Shown: piece after piece, positions 10,251 through 21,639 of the stretch | Numbering within the stretch: position 1 is the first letter of the stretch | How the letters are laid out: every line of letters starts with the position of its first letter | Source: Peromyscus leucopus | Taxonomy: Eukaryota; Chordata; Mammalia; Rodentia; Cricetidae | DNA length: 64,000 nt | NCBI RefSeq assembly: GCF_004664715.2 | Contig: NC_051066.1 | Coordinates: forward strand, 79,250,735 to 79,314,734 | Direction of reading: 5' to 3' | Translations under genes and position numbers: made by a program | Notes under the pieces: generated by a model | What the model was told of the DNA's origin: nothing | The model's database searches: none | The model's input: the letters and a program-made list of their open reading frames with translations, nothing else

Positions 10251-10829
10251 ACTATTTAGGTAGCTTATTCTTACCACATAATTAATTTAGCAATAGTGAC
10301 ACTCAGGCCCTTTGGGAACAGAGGATGTACAGGTGTAAGCCATTCCACTCTTCAGGCATGAAATAGAATGAAATGTCTAGGGATACACAGCAATCTCCAG
10401 CTTCAGAATGTACCTACAAGTTCAGCGCTCCTGGATGTCTGTGTGCTACAGCTAGCAGCCTGGTACGGAAGGAGGGCCAAACTTTAGAATGGGGAAATTT
10501 AATTGCTCGAATTCCGGCTTATCACTCACCTGCCTAGATGCTTCGAGCATTTGGGTGAAGCTCTTTGTAGTCACTTGTAAGTGGAGATGTGGTGTTGCTG
10601 TAACTGAGCACGTGTGGAAAGCGCCAAGCACACCATGGATCCTCCTTACATAATAGACATTGTTTTATGCCAGCCTATCCCATTTTTTTTTTCAATACCT
10701 ACCTTCCTTTTATTTAAAAGGTGACCTATTCCTTTTCACTAAAAACAGGCATTTCCTATGGAACATGAAGTAGAACTGATTATTCTTCAGAAATGGAGAA
10801 ATATGTATATAAACCAATCCCCCAAGTCA
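10251..10829. other. Unassigned unique DNA
   Basis: No recognised gene or repeat. Confidence 0.5.
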
Positions 10830-11010
10830 GCTTAATGTTATTCTGCTTGTATTTAAGCATACCCAACAAAGCGATTTCACTGCAGACAAATTAGAAAATA
10901 CAGATAAAGAGGTGAAAAAAATTAGTGTCCAATACCACTTTGCCAAGATAACCACATGTGACATTTTAGTGTCTATTCCTCCCAGAATTTTGTTTTCATA
11001 TAAACATGCA
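10830..11010. mobile_element. Ancient interspersed repeat, family unresolved
   Basis: attagaaaatacagataaag, gccaagataaccacatgtga, cattttagtgtctattcctc resemble an old mammalian repeat seen in many genomes ('gataaccactgttaacattttggtgtat'). I cannot name the family with confidence. Similar fragments occur at 23640-23730 and 29690-29830. Confidence 0.4.
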
Positions 11011-12682
11011 TTTTTAACCATCTCACTCAGCAAAGACCAGGAACCCAATTTCCCTCACCCCCACTGATCTTCGCAAAGCACTAAATGTAAGTGTTTAAAG
11101 GGGATTTTTGCTTGTGTTCTTATACAGCAGAAGCACAGAGGCAAGGGAAATCCTTAATTAGCTCTCCTTTCCCAAAGGCCGCAGCCCCTCCTGTATGTAT
11201 AAATCTTCCTGTAACCAACACTATGAAACAGGCACCAAATTTCCACACATATTCACATTCACAAATAGATGCTCAAGTCTATCAAACCCGTGGGCTTACA
11301 CATAATCAAGCAATCACTGGCTGTGCCAGCACACAGGTGTTTTTAACCAGCAGATAGCTCTGATACACCAGGAATCCATTAATCCACCCCTTACCCATCT
11401 ATAGGAACACACCTATATAAGATCCCTCAAATAGAACCTTTTCCTTCCCACAATCATCACACCTTCCAGCCTGGGCTGCACTGCTCTGTGGCAATCCATC
11501 TCCTGAAAATCATATAGGAACCATGCATGCTACCTGCTTCCCTTCCCCCACCCCTCAACCCTCTCCTCCCACCCACCCCCCCCCCCACCTAGCCTCCGGC
11601 TTCTGCTCCCTCCCACCATAAGATACCAATGAAAAGCCAGTTTTCTACTTCTACTCCGGCAGAGCCACGGCCCCTCTCCAAAACCAGAAACACTTGGGAC
11701 TTCCTGGTATTTGCTGTTTGGAAGATTCCTAAGTCCCACCTGCTGCAGCCATGATCCTTGAGAGCTAAAGTGTTTTAATCACTTTCTTGCTCTGATGAGT
11801 AGAGGGTGAGGTGAGGAGCAGAGATGTGCTATGGGCTGCTGAGGGGACAGACAAAATGAAGAGAACAGGAGCGGGTGGGATGAAGGCTATTTCAACAAGT
11901 AGGAAAAGGGCTGATGATGGATGGTGTGCGGTAGGGACAGGCCATGAATCACAGTTTCCCATTGCCTCCAGGACACTGCCACTCCAGCTCCTCACTCCTT
12001 TCAGAGTGTGACAAATAACAAGTACTATGTCATGCTACTAATAAGATGTTGTTGTACCAAGCAAACCCTCCTGGGCTGAGCGTCATACACAGGCCTTGTG
12101 TGAGACACTGCCCAAAGTAGCTAAAGGCGATGTGACATCAGGGGGTAGACCTGTCAAGTAACAGCATCAAATGTGTAAACATCTCCAGAGCAGCGGCCAC
12201 AAACCACACTTCAGAAGGACCTGCCATGCCCTCTGAAAACAAACCCACGATAAAGGGGATGGCTGAAAAGAGAGAGTGCGTGCAAGCACATAGATCTGAA
12301 TGCATCCAGATGTGACAGTCTCACAGCACCACCCCACACCAGGCCAGAAGCACCAGTGTCTGCACTGGCCAGAGAAGCCTGCCATTCTTCTCTGTGGTTA
12401 TCAGTTTCAGTTGCTGGAAAGCTGAGACACCCTCTGCACTAACATCCAAATGCCCAAATTTCTGCATTAAAAGAGCCCGTCTCATAGCAGCTGGCAACTG
12501 CAATCAAAACTGGGGAGGGGGGAGAGTTGGGATTATAAAAAGCAGTGTAAGTAATAAACATGTTGTTGGGATCCTTATCTTGCCATTCCTACCCTGCCAG
12601 ATGTCACTCTCAAGAGCCACTGTTTCCCCAGTTCTCTGTCTTGGACTCTCAACATTAACACTTAATTCTATGCTCTTGGAAA
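11011..12682. other. Long repeat-poor unique block
   Basis: 1.7 kb with no transposon recognised. Contains a C homopolymer-rich stretch at about 11570-11590. Open frames on both strands are short and show no family resemblance. Confidence 0.5.
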
Positions 12683-12768
12683 CATGATTCAGTTGGTAGA
12701 GTGCCCGTTTCAAAGGCATGAAGCCTTCGGTTCGAGTCTCAACAACACAGAAGAAAAAAAATACTCAG
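12683..12768 (+). mobile_element. ID-type tRNA-derived SINE
   Basis: The tRNA-like A box (agttggtagagtgcccg) and B box (ggttcgagtct) are close to consensus and well spaced, followed by an A-rich tail. The tail and ID-like body indicate a SINE rather than a working tRNA gene. Internal polymerase III promoter activity is possible. Confidence 0.7.
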
Positions 12769-12780
12769 CAGAAGAGGGGA

Positions 12781-12995
12781 CTAGGCTGTTGATGTGGTTC
12801 AATTGGTGAGTGATTCCCTGGCATACGTGGGTTTGATTCAACACACACACACACAAAATTAAGCATGGTGGCATACACCTGTAATCACAGCCCTTAGGAG
12901 GTAGAAATGGAAAGAAGTACAAGGTCATCCCTCGCTCCACAATGAGTTCAAGGCTGTCCTGGGCTGCACAAGACCCTCTTGAGGAAAAACAAACA
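12781..12995 (+). mobile_element. ID_B1 composite SINE
   Basis: A degraded ID head (gatgtggttcaattggtgag), a CA microsatellite, then a B1 body (agcatggtggcatacacctg, taatcacagcccttaggagg). The order is that of ID_B1. Confidence 0.75.
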
Positions 12996-14902
12996 AATGA
13001 AAAAGCCAGAAGAGGAAACTAACTGGAGAAAAAAAAAGAAAAAAGAAAATCAGCTGTGGGGAGGAAAGGGTGTGGGGAGGAGCTGTGGGGGGAGGGAACA
13101 GGCAAGAACGCATTACAACAACACCTATGTATGGAGGTGTGTCATGATAAAACCCGTCACTTGGTACTCTATGCCTCCCTTCAGTCTACCGGAGCTTCTT
13201 TTGGGAGACAGTGGTAGCATCCCAATGGTCACCTGGGCTCTCATGCTGACCATAGCAGTATGGTGACACTGTCACTTGATTAATGAGTTATCAGTGGAAG
13301 GCTCACATGGGTAGATAGAAACCACTCACACTTTTGACCTTCTTGGCTATTTTTTTCAGTTGCTCTGTGTCTTACTGCTACCGGTCCTACAATGAGAACG
13401 AACCATCCAACAGCCACCAACAGTTATTCTCAAGTCTTGCTCTGTGCAAGCCTTCCAAGACAGTCCAACTTGACATAGCTCTCCTCTGACCTCCTAACCG
13501 TATGATTCTTGGATTCCTTCCTAATTAATCGAGAGATGTCTTCTAAGCCCCATGACCTGAAGCCATGCAATAATTTGAGCAAATGTGTTCGCCTTTAGTG
13601 CCACTCCCAACACTTGGAGAACCTGGGGAAAGAGAACAGATGGCAGCCTGCATAGCATAAATGATTTAAGTATGTTCTGTTCTAGCTTGATGTTGAGGAC
13701 AGCCTGAAAGTCAGGTGTCAAATACAGCTCTGGCTCTTGGTCCTCTCCCTCTACTGACTCCATCTTCTTTTTCTTACTTCCGGCCCCATCATACACCACA
13801 AGGAATTATGGGAAGGGTTTGAGCATACAAACCCTTTTGGCCCCAGCCTTCTCAGACAACCACTTTTTCCATCATCCCTCAAGCCTAAGAATGTACGCAC
13901 TGGTGTTGTAGGCTGCTGTGAGGGAGAGAAATGAGGCCCACACAAGCCCGTGAAGGCAGACACAGATAGGCACAGATAGGAATTCTAGGATTCCACACAC
14001 CCAGAAAATGACACAAGTTCTACACTATAGAAATGTAGGCATGGGTTTCGGATAGGCTTGGTCCATTGGTCCTGAAAGATCTCCTGTCCCTTGGAGACAT
14101 ACAACCAAAGAACATCAGGACCTACTGTCCGGGTCCAGGAACAATACCATTCATCTTTGTGGGCATATCTAGTCTTCACTCCAAATCAAGGTTAAAGCCA
14201 CCATCAACTCCTTCTAATACTCTCTCTCATCAATACTCAGTGAGTGCTTATTAAATGAATGCTACTGAAATACTCTGATGAACATGGATGGCCTATGTAC
14301 AGAAGGAACTTACATACATTGGTCTATTCCCCCAACAGACTTAGATTCTTGCCGCAATGGCCAAGATGGGCTAAAATGCCACAAACTGTAAGTCTGCCGG
14401 AAGTGCAGTTCATAGCTGAGAAGTCTGTTAGGTTAGGTAGAGCTCCCCTTTATTGAGAGGTCCAGATACTTCGGTAATTAAACGTGAATGGTCACTCGTT
14501 CTGTGGCCTCAGAGCCATAAGGAGCCGTGGGGCAACACCATTCGGCAGGTGCCAGAAGCCTTGAGTTTTGCCCCACCTTCTCAGAACTGATAAGACCATT
14601 CCTTATCCTTGACCTATGACCTTCCTCTCCCACATCTTCCCAACACCCTCACCTCAGCAGCTAAGGCAAGAACATGAAGTGGCGGTGAAGAGTGTCACAC
14701 ATGTTTCTTCCCCAGGGTCCATTTCCAGGTCAAGGGGCAGCTGATGGAGAGGCTGTCGATTGGATGGGTGAATTAAACTGATTTTGACATTACATTAAAC
14801 CTGGTATGTTAAACCTGGGAAGGAGATGTATTGGTTGATTACCCGAAAGTACTAGAAAAACTAAAGGACTGAAAGGGAAGGACAGACATAGAGCGAAGCG
14901 GG
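12996..14902. other. Long repeat-poor unique block
   Basis: About 1.9 kb without a recognised transposon, starting with purine-rich DNA (13020-13100). No exon identified. Confidence 0.5.
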
Positions 14903-15255
14903 GACTGGGGAGACAGCTCAGTGGCTGAAGTACCTGCTGCGCAAGCGTGAGGACCCAAGTTCAGACCCCCAGATCCCACGTACATGCCCAGTGGGTGTGG
15001 CAGCCCACCTACAATCCTAGCCTCAGAAGGCAGGGAAAGGGGATCCCTAGAGCAAACAGGCCAGCAAGACGAGCCATGTCATCAAGCTCTGAGCTTCGAG
15101 GGACTCCGTGTCTCAAAGAACAAAGTGAAAGAGAAGCCAAGGATGGTTCCTGACATTAACCTCAGGTTTCCACGTGCATGCAGAACATGTATGCCCCCAC
15201 ACTTGCAAACATGCATGCACACTCATGCACACCACACACACACACACACAAATGG
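14903..15255 (+). mobile_element. ID_B1 composite SINE, near full length
   Basis: Head ggggactggggagacagctc, a B1-like centre, gtgtctcaaagaacaaagtg, and a CA-rich tail ending in (CA)n at 15234-15250. It resembles the copy at 62945-63289, suggesting one subfamily. Confidence 0.85.
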
Positions 15256-16090
15256 AAACTGGAGACAAAGGATGACAAAGTAGCCTCCTTGCTCGAGCTC
15301 TACCAAGCTCAGTCCATTCAATAAGCCAATTACGCTTTCATTGGTGCGCATGCACGAAATGCCTAGGCAGCTGAAGACACACAGGTCGTTAGGATAGACT
15401 CACAACCCTCATCTCCAACACAGCATCAGGTGCCCTTGGGGAAAAGCAATTAGGCCATCAATATGAGTTTTGTAAAACTGAAAGAGTCGTTTCGTTCCCT
15501 GCTCAAATTATAAGTCACCTATTAAACGGAGCTTAGTTTCCCCTCTCTTCATTTTCAATCCACATCCATCATGAAGCCCATCAGCCAACTAAAGAGGGGT
15601 CCCCTTGGTCAGTAATTGAATACCTTTATCTCCCCCATAACTCACTGAGCTCCCACCTTTCCTGAGAGATGACTTCTTTCTCCTGACCATCACTCACAGA
15701 TCTGTCCACTCCTGAACTGGCAATTCCTACTCAGGTAATTTAAAACATGAGTTTCCTCTGATCATGTTTTTTTGAAATACCTAGTTAGAAATTCCCCCCA
15801 AACTCCTAATGTATATCTAATAAAATGAAACCATAACAAAAACAAAACCCTGTATAGAAAGAAGTAAGTCAATTACTTAGCATGGCGTTAACATAGAGCC
15901 TTGTGACCTCTGATTCTTCCAGAAACTTCTGTGCATTCTGAAGCCCTACATTTAAACTAGCATTTAAACTGCTCCTAAACTATGAAGAAACATTCAGAAA
16001 ATCATCCAGACATGGTATTTTTCTGTAATTGTAACAGAACCATGCCATAAGCCAAACAAACAAACAAACAAAAACCCTGAAAGATACTTG

Positions 16091-16126
16091 TGTGTATGTA
16101 TGTATATACATATATACATATACATT
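16091..16126. repeat. TATG/CATA microsatellite
   Basis: Alternating tatgtatg and tatacata units, partly self-complementary. Confidence 0.85.
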
Positions 16127-16224
16127 TTTCATTCTAGCATGAAGTCTTGCCTACAGGCATCTTGTCCCTTCCTGACTTTCAAAAAAATTCTCTGTAGTGA
16201 TGGAGTGTTTTTAAAACTGCATTA

Positions 16225-16320
16225 TCCAACATGGTAGCCATCAGCCTTGAGTGGACAGTGAGCACTTGAATCGTGGCCAGTGCCTCTGAGGCACTGAGTC
16301 CTTCATTTTATTGATGTCAA
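16225..16320 (+). mobile_element. Ancient DNA-transposon relic, family unresolved
   Basis: tatccaacatggtagccatc followed by gtgagcacttgaatcgtggc and cctctgaggcactgagtcct matches a widespread mammalian MER-type DNA element. The same family appears at 46826-46890. Confidence 0.5.
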
Positions 16321-17079
16321 ATCATCATCATGTGTGACTTTAGCTACCATCTGAAACAGAACCACTTGGCATCATTGCCCTGGTGGGCAACCAAGGGAAG
16401 TGTCATGGTAAATGAGGCCTGCAGCTGGTCAAGCTTTCTGATAAGCTGAGAGCCATTATACATCCTTGCTTTACAAGAGGCTCTCAGGCTTCTTTGAAGG
16501 TGCCAATTCTTTTCCACCTTGTTTCTCTCTTCTTTTCAAAGCACATTTTTTTCTATGACAATGTCACTGCAAGACATTAGCATGAATGTCTTTCTAAAAT
16601 ACAATACACTCGTGTTCTTTCTTAAACAGCGTTCTCTGAGCATAATTCAATCTTTGCTGCAGGCCTCAGGGTCACCGTTATGAACAAAAGCTATCAGACT
16701 CAGAAGAAATACATCAATTACTATAATGCACCTTAATGCAATGAATCCTTCAGGGTCACTGAGCTCGGTGGGCCTATTGAGACCTCCCCCAGGCACTGAG
16801 TTTTATAGTTTTCTGTCACATCTGTCAGCTAGCCATTAATGCCAAGCTCTGTTACCATCAGGATTTCTGTCTATATTTATGTATTGTCTTCCTTATCTCA
16901 CAAAGGTGGCTGCTTGGAGTGGTGGCAGCCTCTTCTCCCCCATCCTATATCTTGTCTTTGATTTGCTACTAGTGAAATGCTGGCGATGTGGGGTTAGTTA
17001 TAAGTGTTTGTAAATTAAAAGTGGGGTATAAACAAGGAGTTACCAGCAAATTGCAAAGGTGTTTGCGTGCTTGCTTGCT

Positions 17080-17165
17080 ACTTTGTTTTGCAGTGCGAAG
17101 GATCAAATCCGGGCCCTTGCACAGCTAGGCAGGTTCTGTACCACTGAGCTACTTTTCCACCCAGT
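17080..17165 (-). mobile_element. ID-type SINE
   Basis: Reversed ID: ggatcaaatccgggcccttg, then gttctgtaccactgagctac, which is the B box/A box order of a tRNA-derived ID on the minus strand. Confidence 0.7.
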
Positions 17166-18619
17166 AAACTCCAGTGGAAACACCAGGCTCATTCACCGTC
17201 TATTTCATGAGCTCCTCGCCTCCTCTCTTCCGTATTCCACAGGCAGGGAATTTGCAGAATAGCTGCTTGAATGTAGGCCTTGGTTTTCTGCTGGAGGGAA
17301 GTTGTTCTTGCCCTTAATTATTATGTAACTTTTATTATTAGATATTACTTGTTTTCCCAAATAGAATATAAACATTTTGGTGGCAGAGGGGTGAAAACCA
17401 AGGACTGATGAGGAAGAAAGAAGTTACTATTTTCATTTCAATTGTCTTCAATATTTTGCCTGGTACTATCCACCTAAAAAAGACCAACTGAATGTTGGGT
17501 GAATTAATAATGTGTTTTACTTTTGGTTTTTGTATAGCTTGGGCATAATAAAATAGTTTCCAAAGTGAAACGTTACTCTAGACAGAAATTGCAGACATTC
17601 AGCAATGACTAAGCATCGATATTTCTTAGCTATTTTTATCTGATTTGATAGGAATTCAAATTGGCACTTAATTCCCCTGGCCATCTTCAATTATGTTTAT
17701 AGTATAATCATATGTCACTCACCCACTGACAGTTCTTGTGTTCAAAACCAGAAACGTGATTCAGAAAGATTCCAGAATTCTCTAAGCAAAACAGACCCAG
17801 ACATTCTAGAAATAAACCCAGTACTCTGGAGCATCTTCCAGAACCCTGAAGTCCACGGGAGCAAGCACAGCCCTGGGTCTAGGGGCTGCGCTCTGATTAG
17901 CTTCAATCAGCTTATTTAGATGGCGGCATCATGCTGCTGGCTCATAGTTAAACTTACAACAACTTGATGCGCCCCCACTCCCATTTTGCTTTAATAAGCA
18001 CTATCCTCTATTCCTTGTCCTTAGTGAACATCTAAAAATTTGGGAAAAGCAGAAACTAAAACACTATCTAAAAATTTTTAGAACCCCCTCTCATCTTTTC
18101 AGAAAGAACGTGACTCCGTGGAACCACCAATGGTCACGGCTCAGTGTGTAATTCACTGGCACCCGCAGTTTCTTGGTTGTTTTGTCCATTCTGCACATTT
18201 GCAAGGACCCCATGTCACCCTAAAAGAGCAGTGCTAACCTATGTAAGCCACTCAGAGGGTATATATAGTGGGAATATAGTGGGAAGGCAGCTGAAAAGAC
18301 TCCTTTTCAACCCTTAGGGGGAGTACATTCTAGTCATGTGTCAGTCATCATAATGAGCTGTAGAAAGCACGAGACTGAGAAGAAAAGCTTTGACTTCATA
18401 ATGATAGTTGAAGGCATTGGCCCACAATTTATACCCACTCACTCCAGCCTTCCCATCCTAGCAAAGCAAAATAATCCACAGGATAGTTGGAGCATGGGCA
18501 GGACACAAGAAGATACAAATGCATTAAATGGATGCTTAATGGGCTAAACTATGGAGAGAGAGGCAAACCAGCTTACAGATAGCCAAGCTTTTTAGTGGAA
18601 TAAAAAAAGTAGAACCACC
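17166..18619. other. Repeat-poor unique block
   Basis: 1.45 kb, AT-rich, without recognised transposons or exons. Good candidate for cross-species conservation tests together with 15256-17079. Confidence 0.45.
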
Positions 18620-18928
18620 TGTGCTGGTTAGTTTTAGTGTCAACTTGACACAATCTAGAATCACTTGGGAAGGGCATCACCATGAGTAATTGTCTACAAC
18701 ATCATACTGGTTCGTGGGAATGTCTATGAGAAACTGTCTTGATAATGTTAATGGAGGCTGAAAGGATCACCTTCTGTGGGTGGCACCATTCCCTAGGCAG
18801 GGGATCTTGGACTATATAAGAGTATAATTGAGCAGAGAGCAAACACACATGCAACCTTCCTCTTTCTCAGCTTTCACCTGCCTCCTGAATAGAGAAAAGA
18901 GGGAGAATGAAGGGATAATCAGTGTGAG
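18620..18928 (+). mobile_element. MT-type MaLR LTR, 3' truncated
   Basis: Begins tgtgctggttagttttagtg and tcaacttgacacaatctaga, the hallmark MT start, continues with gtgggtggcaccattcccta and the TATA region ggactatataagag. The usual 3' part (polyadenylation signal and 'aactaagaca') is missing: sequence diverges after about 18880 and a B3 starts at about 18929. Confidence 0.85.
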
Positions 18929-18949
18929 AGAGCTGAAGAGATGGCTCAG

Positions 18950-19315
18950 TGTAACTGGAGGTTTTTCTGCCTTGCCCAGTCCAGTAGCCATTTCCAAATA
19001 ATCACTCAGAGGCTTAATATTACTTATAAATGTTTGGCCGATGGCTCAGGCTTATTACTAGCTAGCTCTTACATTTAAATTAACCCATTTCTATTCATCT
19101 AAGTATTGCCACATGGCCGTGGATTTACTGGTCTGCTAGCACGTGTTCCTTGGGCAGCTGGATGGCGTCTCCCAGATTCCATCCTTTTTCTCCTGTATCT
19201 CTGCTTGGATTTCCCAACTGGATTTATCCTGCCTTGCCATAGATTAAAACAGCTTTATTTATCAACCAATGAGAGAAACACATATTCACAGCACACAGAA
19301 GGACAACCCACATCA
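18950..19315 (-). mobile_element. ERV solo LTR (group B) inside B3
   Basis: TG...CA bounded, 366 bp, flanked by gctcag (18944-18949) and gctcaa (19316-19321), a 6-bp target duplication with one mismatch. That length is typical of class K (IAP-like) integration. The minus-strand reading has aataaagctg near its 5' end and gcctgagccatcggccaaac, shared with the copy at 53396-53786. No internal genes remain. Confidence 0.85.
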
Positions 19316-19497
19316 GCTCAAGGATTAGGAGCAACGACTGCTCTTCCAGAAGACTCCCAGAACACACATGGTGGCTCACAAATATCTGTAACACCAGTCC
19401 CAGGGATCCAGAGAGAGGCCTCTCTGGCCTCCATGGGTACTGCACACAAGTGGTGCATAGACATACATGCAGGAATAAAAAAAAAAAAAAAACATAC

Positions 19498-19843
19498 TGT
19501 CTTAGTTAGAGTTTCTATTGCTGTAAAGAGACACTGTGACCAAAGCAACTCTTATAAAGGAAAAGCATTTAATTGGGGTGGCTTACATTTTCAGAGGTTC
19601 AGTCCATTATCATCATTGCAGGACATGGCAGCATGCAGTCATGGTGCTGACTACATCTTGATCAGAAAGTAACAGGAAGTGGTCTGAGATACTGGGCATG
19701 GCTTGAGCATATATGAAACCTCAAAGCTCACTTCCACAATGACACACTTCCTCCAACAAGGCATCTACTTCAACAAAGCTACACCTCCCAATAGTGCCAT
19801 TCCCTATGAGCTTATGGGGGACAATTACATTCAAACTACCACA
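19498..19843 (-). mobile_element. ORR1 MaLR solo LTR inside B3 tail
   Basis: On the plus strand it runs tgtcttagttagagtttcta ... ttcaaactaccaca, the reversed ORR1 consensus, including aactcttataaaggaaaagc and gacacacttcctccaacaag. It is flanked by catac and cagac, a 5-bp duplication with one mismatch, as expected for ERVL/MaLR integration. Confidence 0.92.
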
Positions 19844-19873
19844 CAGACACATAAAATAAAAAATAAATAAGTC

Positions 19874-20043
19874 TTTTTTTTTTTTTTTTTTTGGTTTTTT
19901 TTTGAGACAGGGTTTCTCTGTGTAGTTTTGACGCCTGTCCTGGATCTCGCTCTATAGACCAGGCTGGCTTCGAACTCACAGAGATCTGCCTGCCTCTGCC
20001 TCCCGAGTGCTGGGATTAAAGGCGTGCGCCACCACTGCCTGGC
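19874..20043 (-). mobile_element. B1 SINE with long target duplication
   Basis: Nearly complete B1: T-run, gagacagggtttctctgtgt, gaccaggctggcttcgaact, gtgctgggattaaaggcgtg. It is flanked by ataaataagtc plus Ts at 19863 and 20044. The intact duplication marks it as one of the youngest insertions here. The phrase tgcctgtcctggatctcgct is common in cricetid B1 copies. Confidence 0.97.
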
Positions 20044-20154
20044 ATAAATAAGTCTTTTTTAAAAATGTGATGTCAGGGGGCTTCTTCTTGTTCAGCTTCA
20101 ACTGTTGTTGCTATCTTTGAAATGAAGCTATCTCTTTTTTGGGACCTTTGATTT

Positions 20155-20355
20155 AGAAGCAGCATGATGCATAGGAAAAATTCACACCTTTGAAGTCATT
20201 CAGACTAGGATCCAAATGGAAGCTATGTGATCTAAGCGAATAATTTGATTTCTTGATGTCAGTCCTTCATCTGGGACTTCCAGAGATTTGAAGCAGGAAT
20301 ACATGAAATGCCAGGGTCATGGCAGATGTTCAGCAAATAACAGCTAATTGCTCTT
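20155..20355 (+). mobile_element. MIR SINE relic
   Basis: agcagcatgatgcataggaa, ctttgaagtcattcagacta, gaagctatgtgatctaagcg, agtccttcatctgggacttc follow the whole MIR from head to core to 3' end, with about one change in four. Confidence 0.65.
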
Positions 20356-21067
20356 GAACTCCAGAGGAGTCCCGTAGAGATGAAAAGAATGAGAAGGAAG
20401 CAGAAGCTGGCTGCTTGGGAACGAAGGGGGAGGTCCTTGCTTTTGAGGGTCTTTTCAGAATATTTGATCCAGTTCCCTAAACTGGAAGAAGTTCTGGGCA
20501 GCAGCTCCGTCCACTTTGGCTGGAACATGGCTGACCAAGGAGGGTGAAGAGTTGCTGCAAAGAGACACTTCTGGTTCCCGTCTTCCAGACAAGATCAGAA
20601 CAATCCCTCAGCTACAAAACAAACTAATTAACTCAAAGAGGAGAATTTAATGACACTTTCTATGGTGATAAATTTGCCACAGTGTGTACAAAAAATAGAA
20701 ATAATGTAGGGGGAATAGCCATATGTTAGAGAAACTTCGGGAAAATAAACATGTATCTTACAAGTAATAGAGATGCTTATAAATAGATGCAGGATGGTTG
20801 TTTATATTTCATCTTGTAAATAGTTGGGACACAAGTCCATAGCATTTTATGCTTTCCTGGAGACCTTGTCCACTTTCCACTCTGTAAAGTCTACTTGTGT
20901 GTGGCTCTCATCTGTGCTTCAAGGCTATGGCTCTCCGAAGGGAGAACCCATGTCTTCCCTTTTTAATCCTTAAAGAGATGCACATTAGTAGGCTTTTATA
21001 GAGAAGGTTTCTAAAGGGATGGAGGAAAGGGAACCTAGTGAATTATCTACAGACATGTGTGTGTTGT
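20356..21067. other. Unassigned unique DNA
   Basis: AT-rich, no recognised gene or repeat. Confidence 0.45.
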
Positions 21068-21510
21068 TGTTAGTTTTTACGCATTTCTCTTTCAGGGAGC
21101 CCGCCACCCAGCTCCCAAATAAATCACACATGGACGCTTATTATTAATTATGAATGCCTGGCCGTAGCTTGGCTTAGTTTCTTGCCACCTTCTCTTAACT
21201 TTAATTATCCCCTCTATCTTTTGCCTTTTCCCTTTCTCTTACTTCTGTAAATCTTGGTTTACTCTTACTCCATGGCTTGCTGTGTAGCTGGGTGGCTGGT
21301 CCCTGATGTTCTCTTCCTCCCAGATTTCTACCTCTATCTATTCTCTCTGCCTGCTAGCCCTGCCTATCCTTTCTCCTGCCTTGCTATTGACTGTTTAGTT
21401 CTTATTTAGACCATCAGATGTTTTAGACAGGTGCAGTAACACAGCTTCACAGAGTTAAACAAATGCAACATAAACAAAAGTGACACATCTTAACATAAAG
21501 TTCCCCAACA
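21068..21510 (-). mobile_element. ERV solo LTR (group A)
   Basis: Same family and orientation as 9184-9705: ggagcccgccacccagctcc, caaataaatcacacatggac, cttattattaattatgaatg near its 3' terminus and acagagttaaacaaatgcaa near the other end. It is about 80 bp shorter, lacking the second tandem-like 'aacaaatattccacagcata' block. Ends are TG/CA-like. No internal genes. Confidence 0.75.
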
Positions 21511-21592
21511 GGCGTGTGCATGTACAAGTGCTTCCAGCTGACACCATCTCTTTACCACCAGAAAGTGGCTTGCACAGAGGGACAGATGGGCA

Positions 21593-21632
21593 GGCTGAAG
21601 AGATGGCTCAGTGGTTAAGAGCACAGTATGCA
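21593..21632 (+). mobile_element. B3/B2-type SINE head fragment
   Basis: ggctgaagagatggctcagt and ggttaagagcacagtatgca are the tRNA-derived head. The body does not continue recognisably, so this is a short relic. Confidence 0.65.
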
Positions 21633-21639
21633 TGGGCTG

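Larger units (their letters stand above)
15256..17079. other. Repeat-poor block, candidate conserved noncoding DNA
   Basis: 1.8 kb with only a TATA/CATA microsatellite (16091-16126) and one old DNA-transposon relic (16225-16320). At 15338-15356 an inverted CCAAT box (attgg) abuts tgcgcatgcacg, close to the NRF1 site. No coding exon seen. Confidence 0.45.
18929..20060 (+). mobile_element. B3 SINE split by three later insertions
   Basis: B3 segments are at 18929-18949, 19316-19497 and 19844-19873, with tail remnants to about 20060. The head gagctgaagagatggctcag, the middle gactgctcttccagaagact ... gtggtgcatagacatacatg and the tail acacataaaataaa join into one element when the LTR, ORR1 and B1 are removed. 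The direct order of the pieces and the duplications at each break support sequential insertion rather than rearrangement. Confidence 0.9.

Noticed and set aside
12683..12768. Functional tRNA gene
   Set aside because: tRNA-like boxes are present, but the sequence has the body and A-tail of an ID SINE, and I could not draw a complete cloverleaf with a sensible anticodon arm.
19106..19672. 188-codon plus frame as a gene
   Set aside because: It runs through a reversed ERV LTR, a B3 and an ORR1, including a polyA-encoded lysine run. The reading frame is a by-product of nested transposons.
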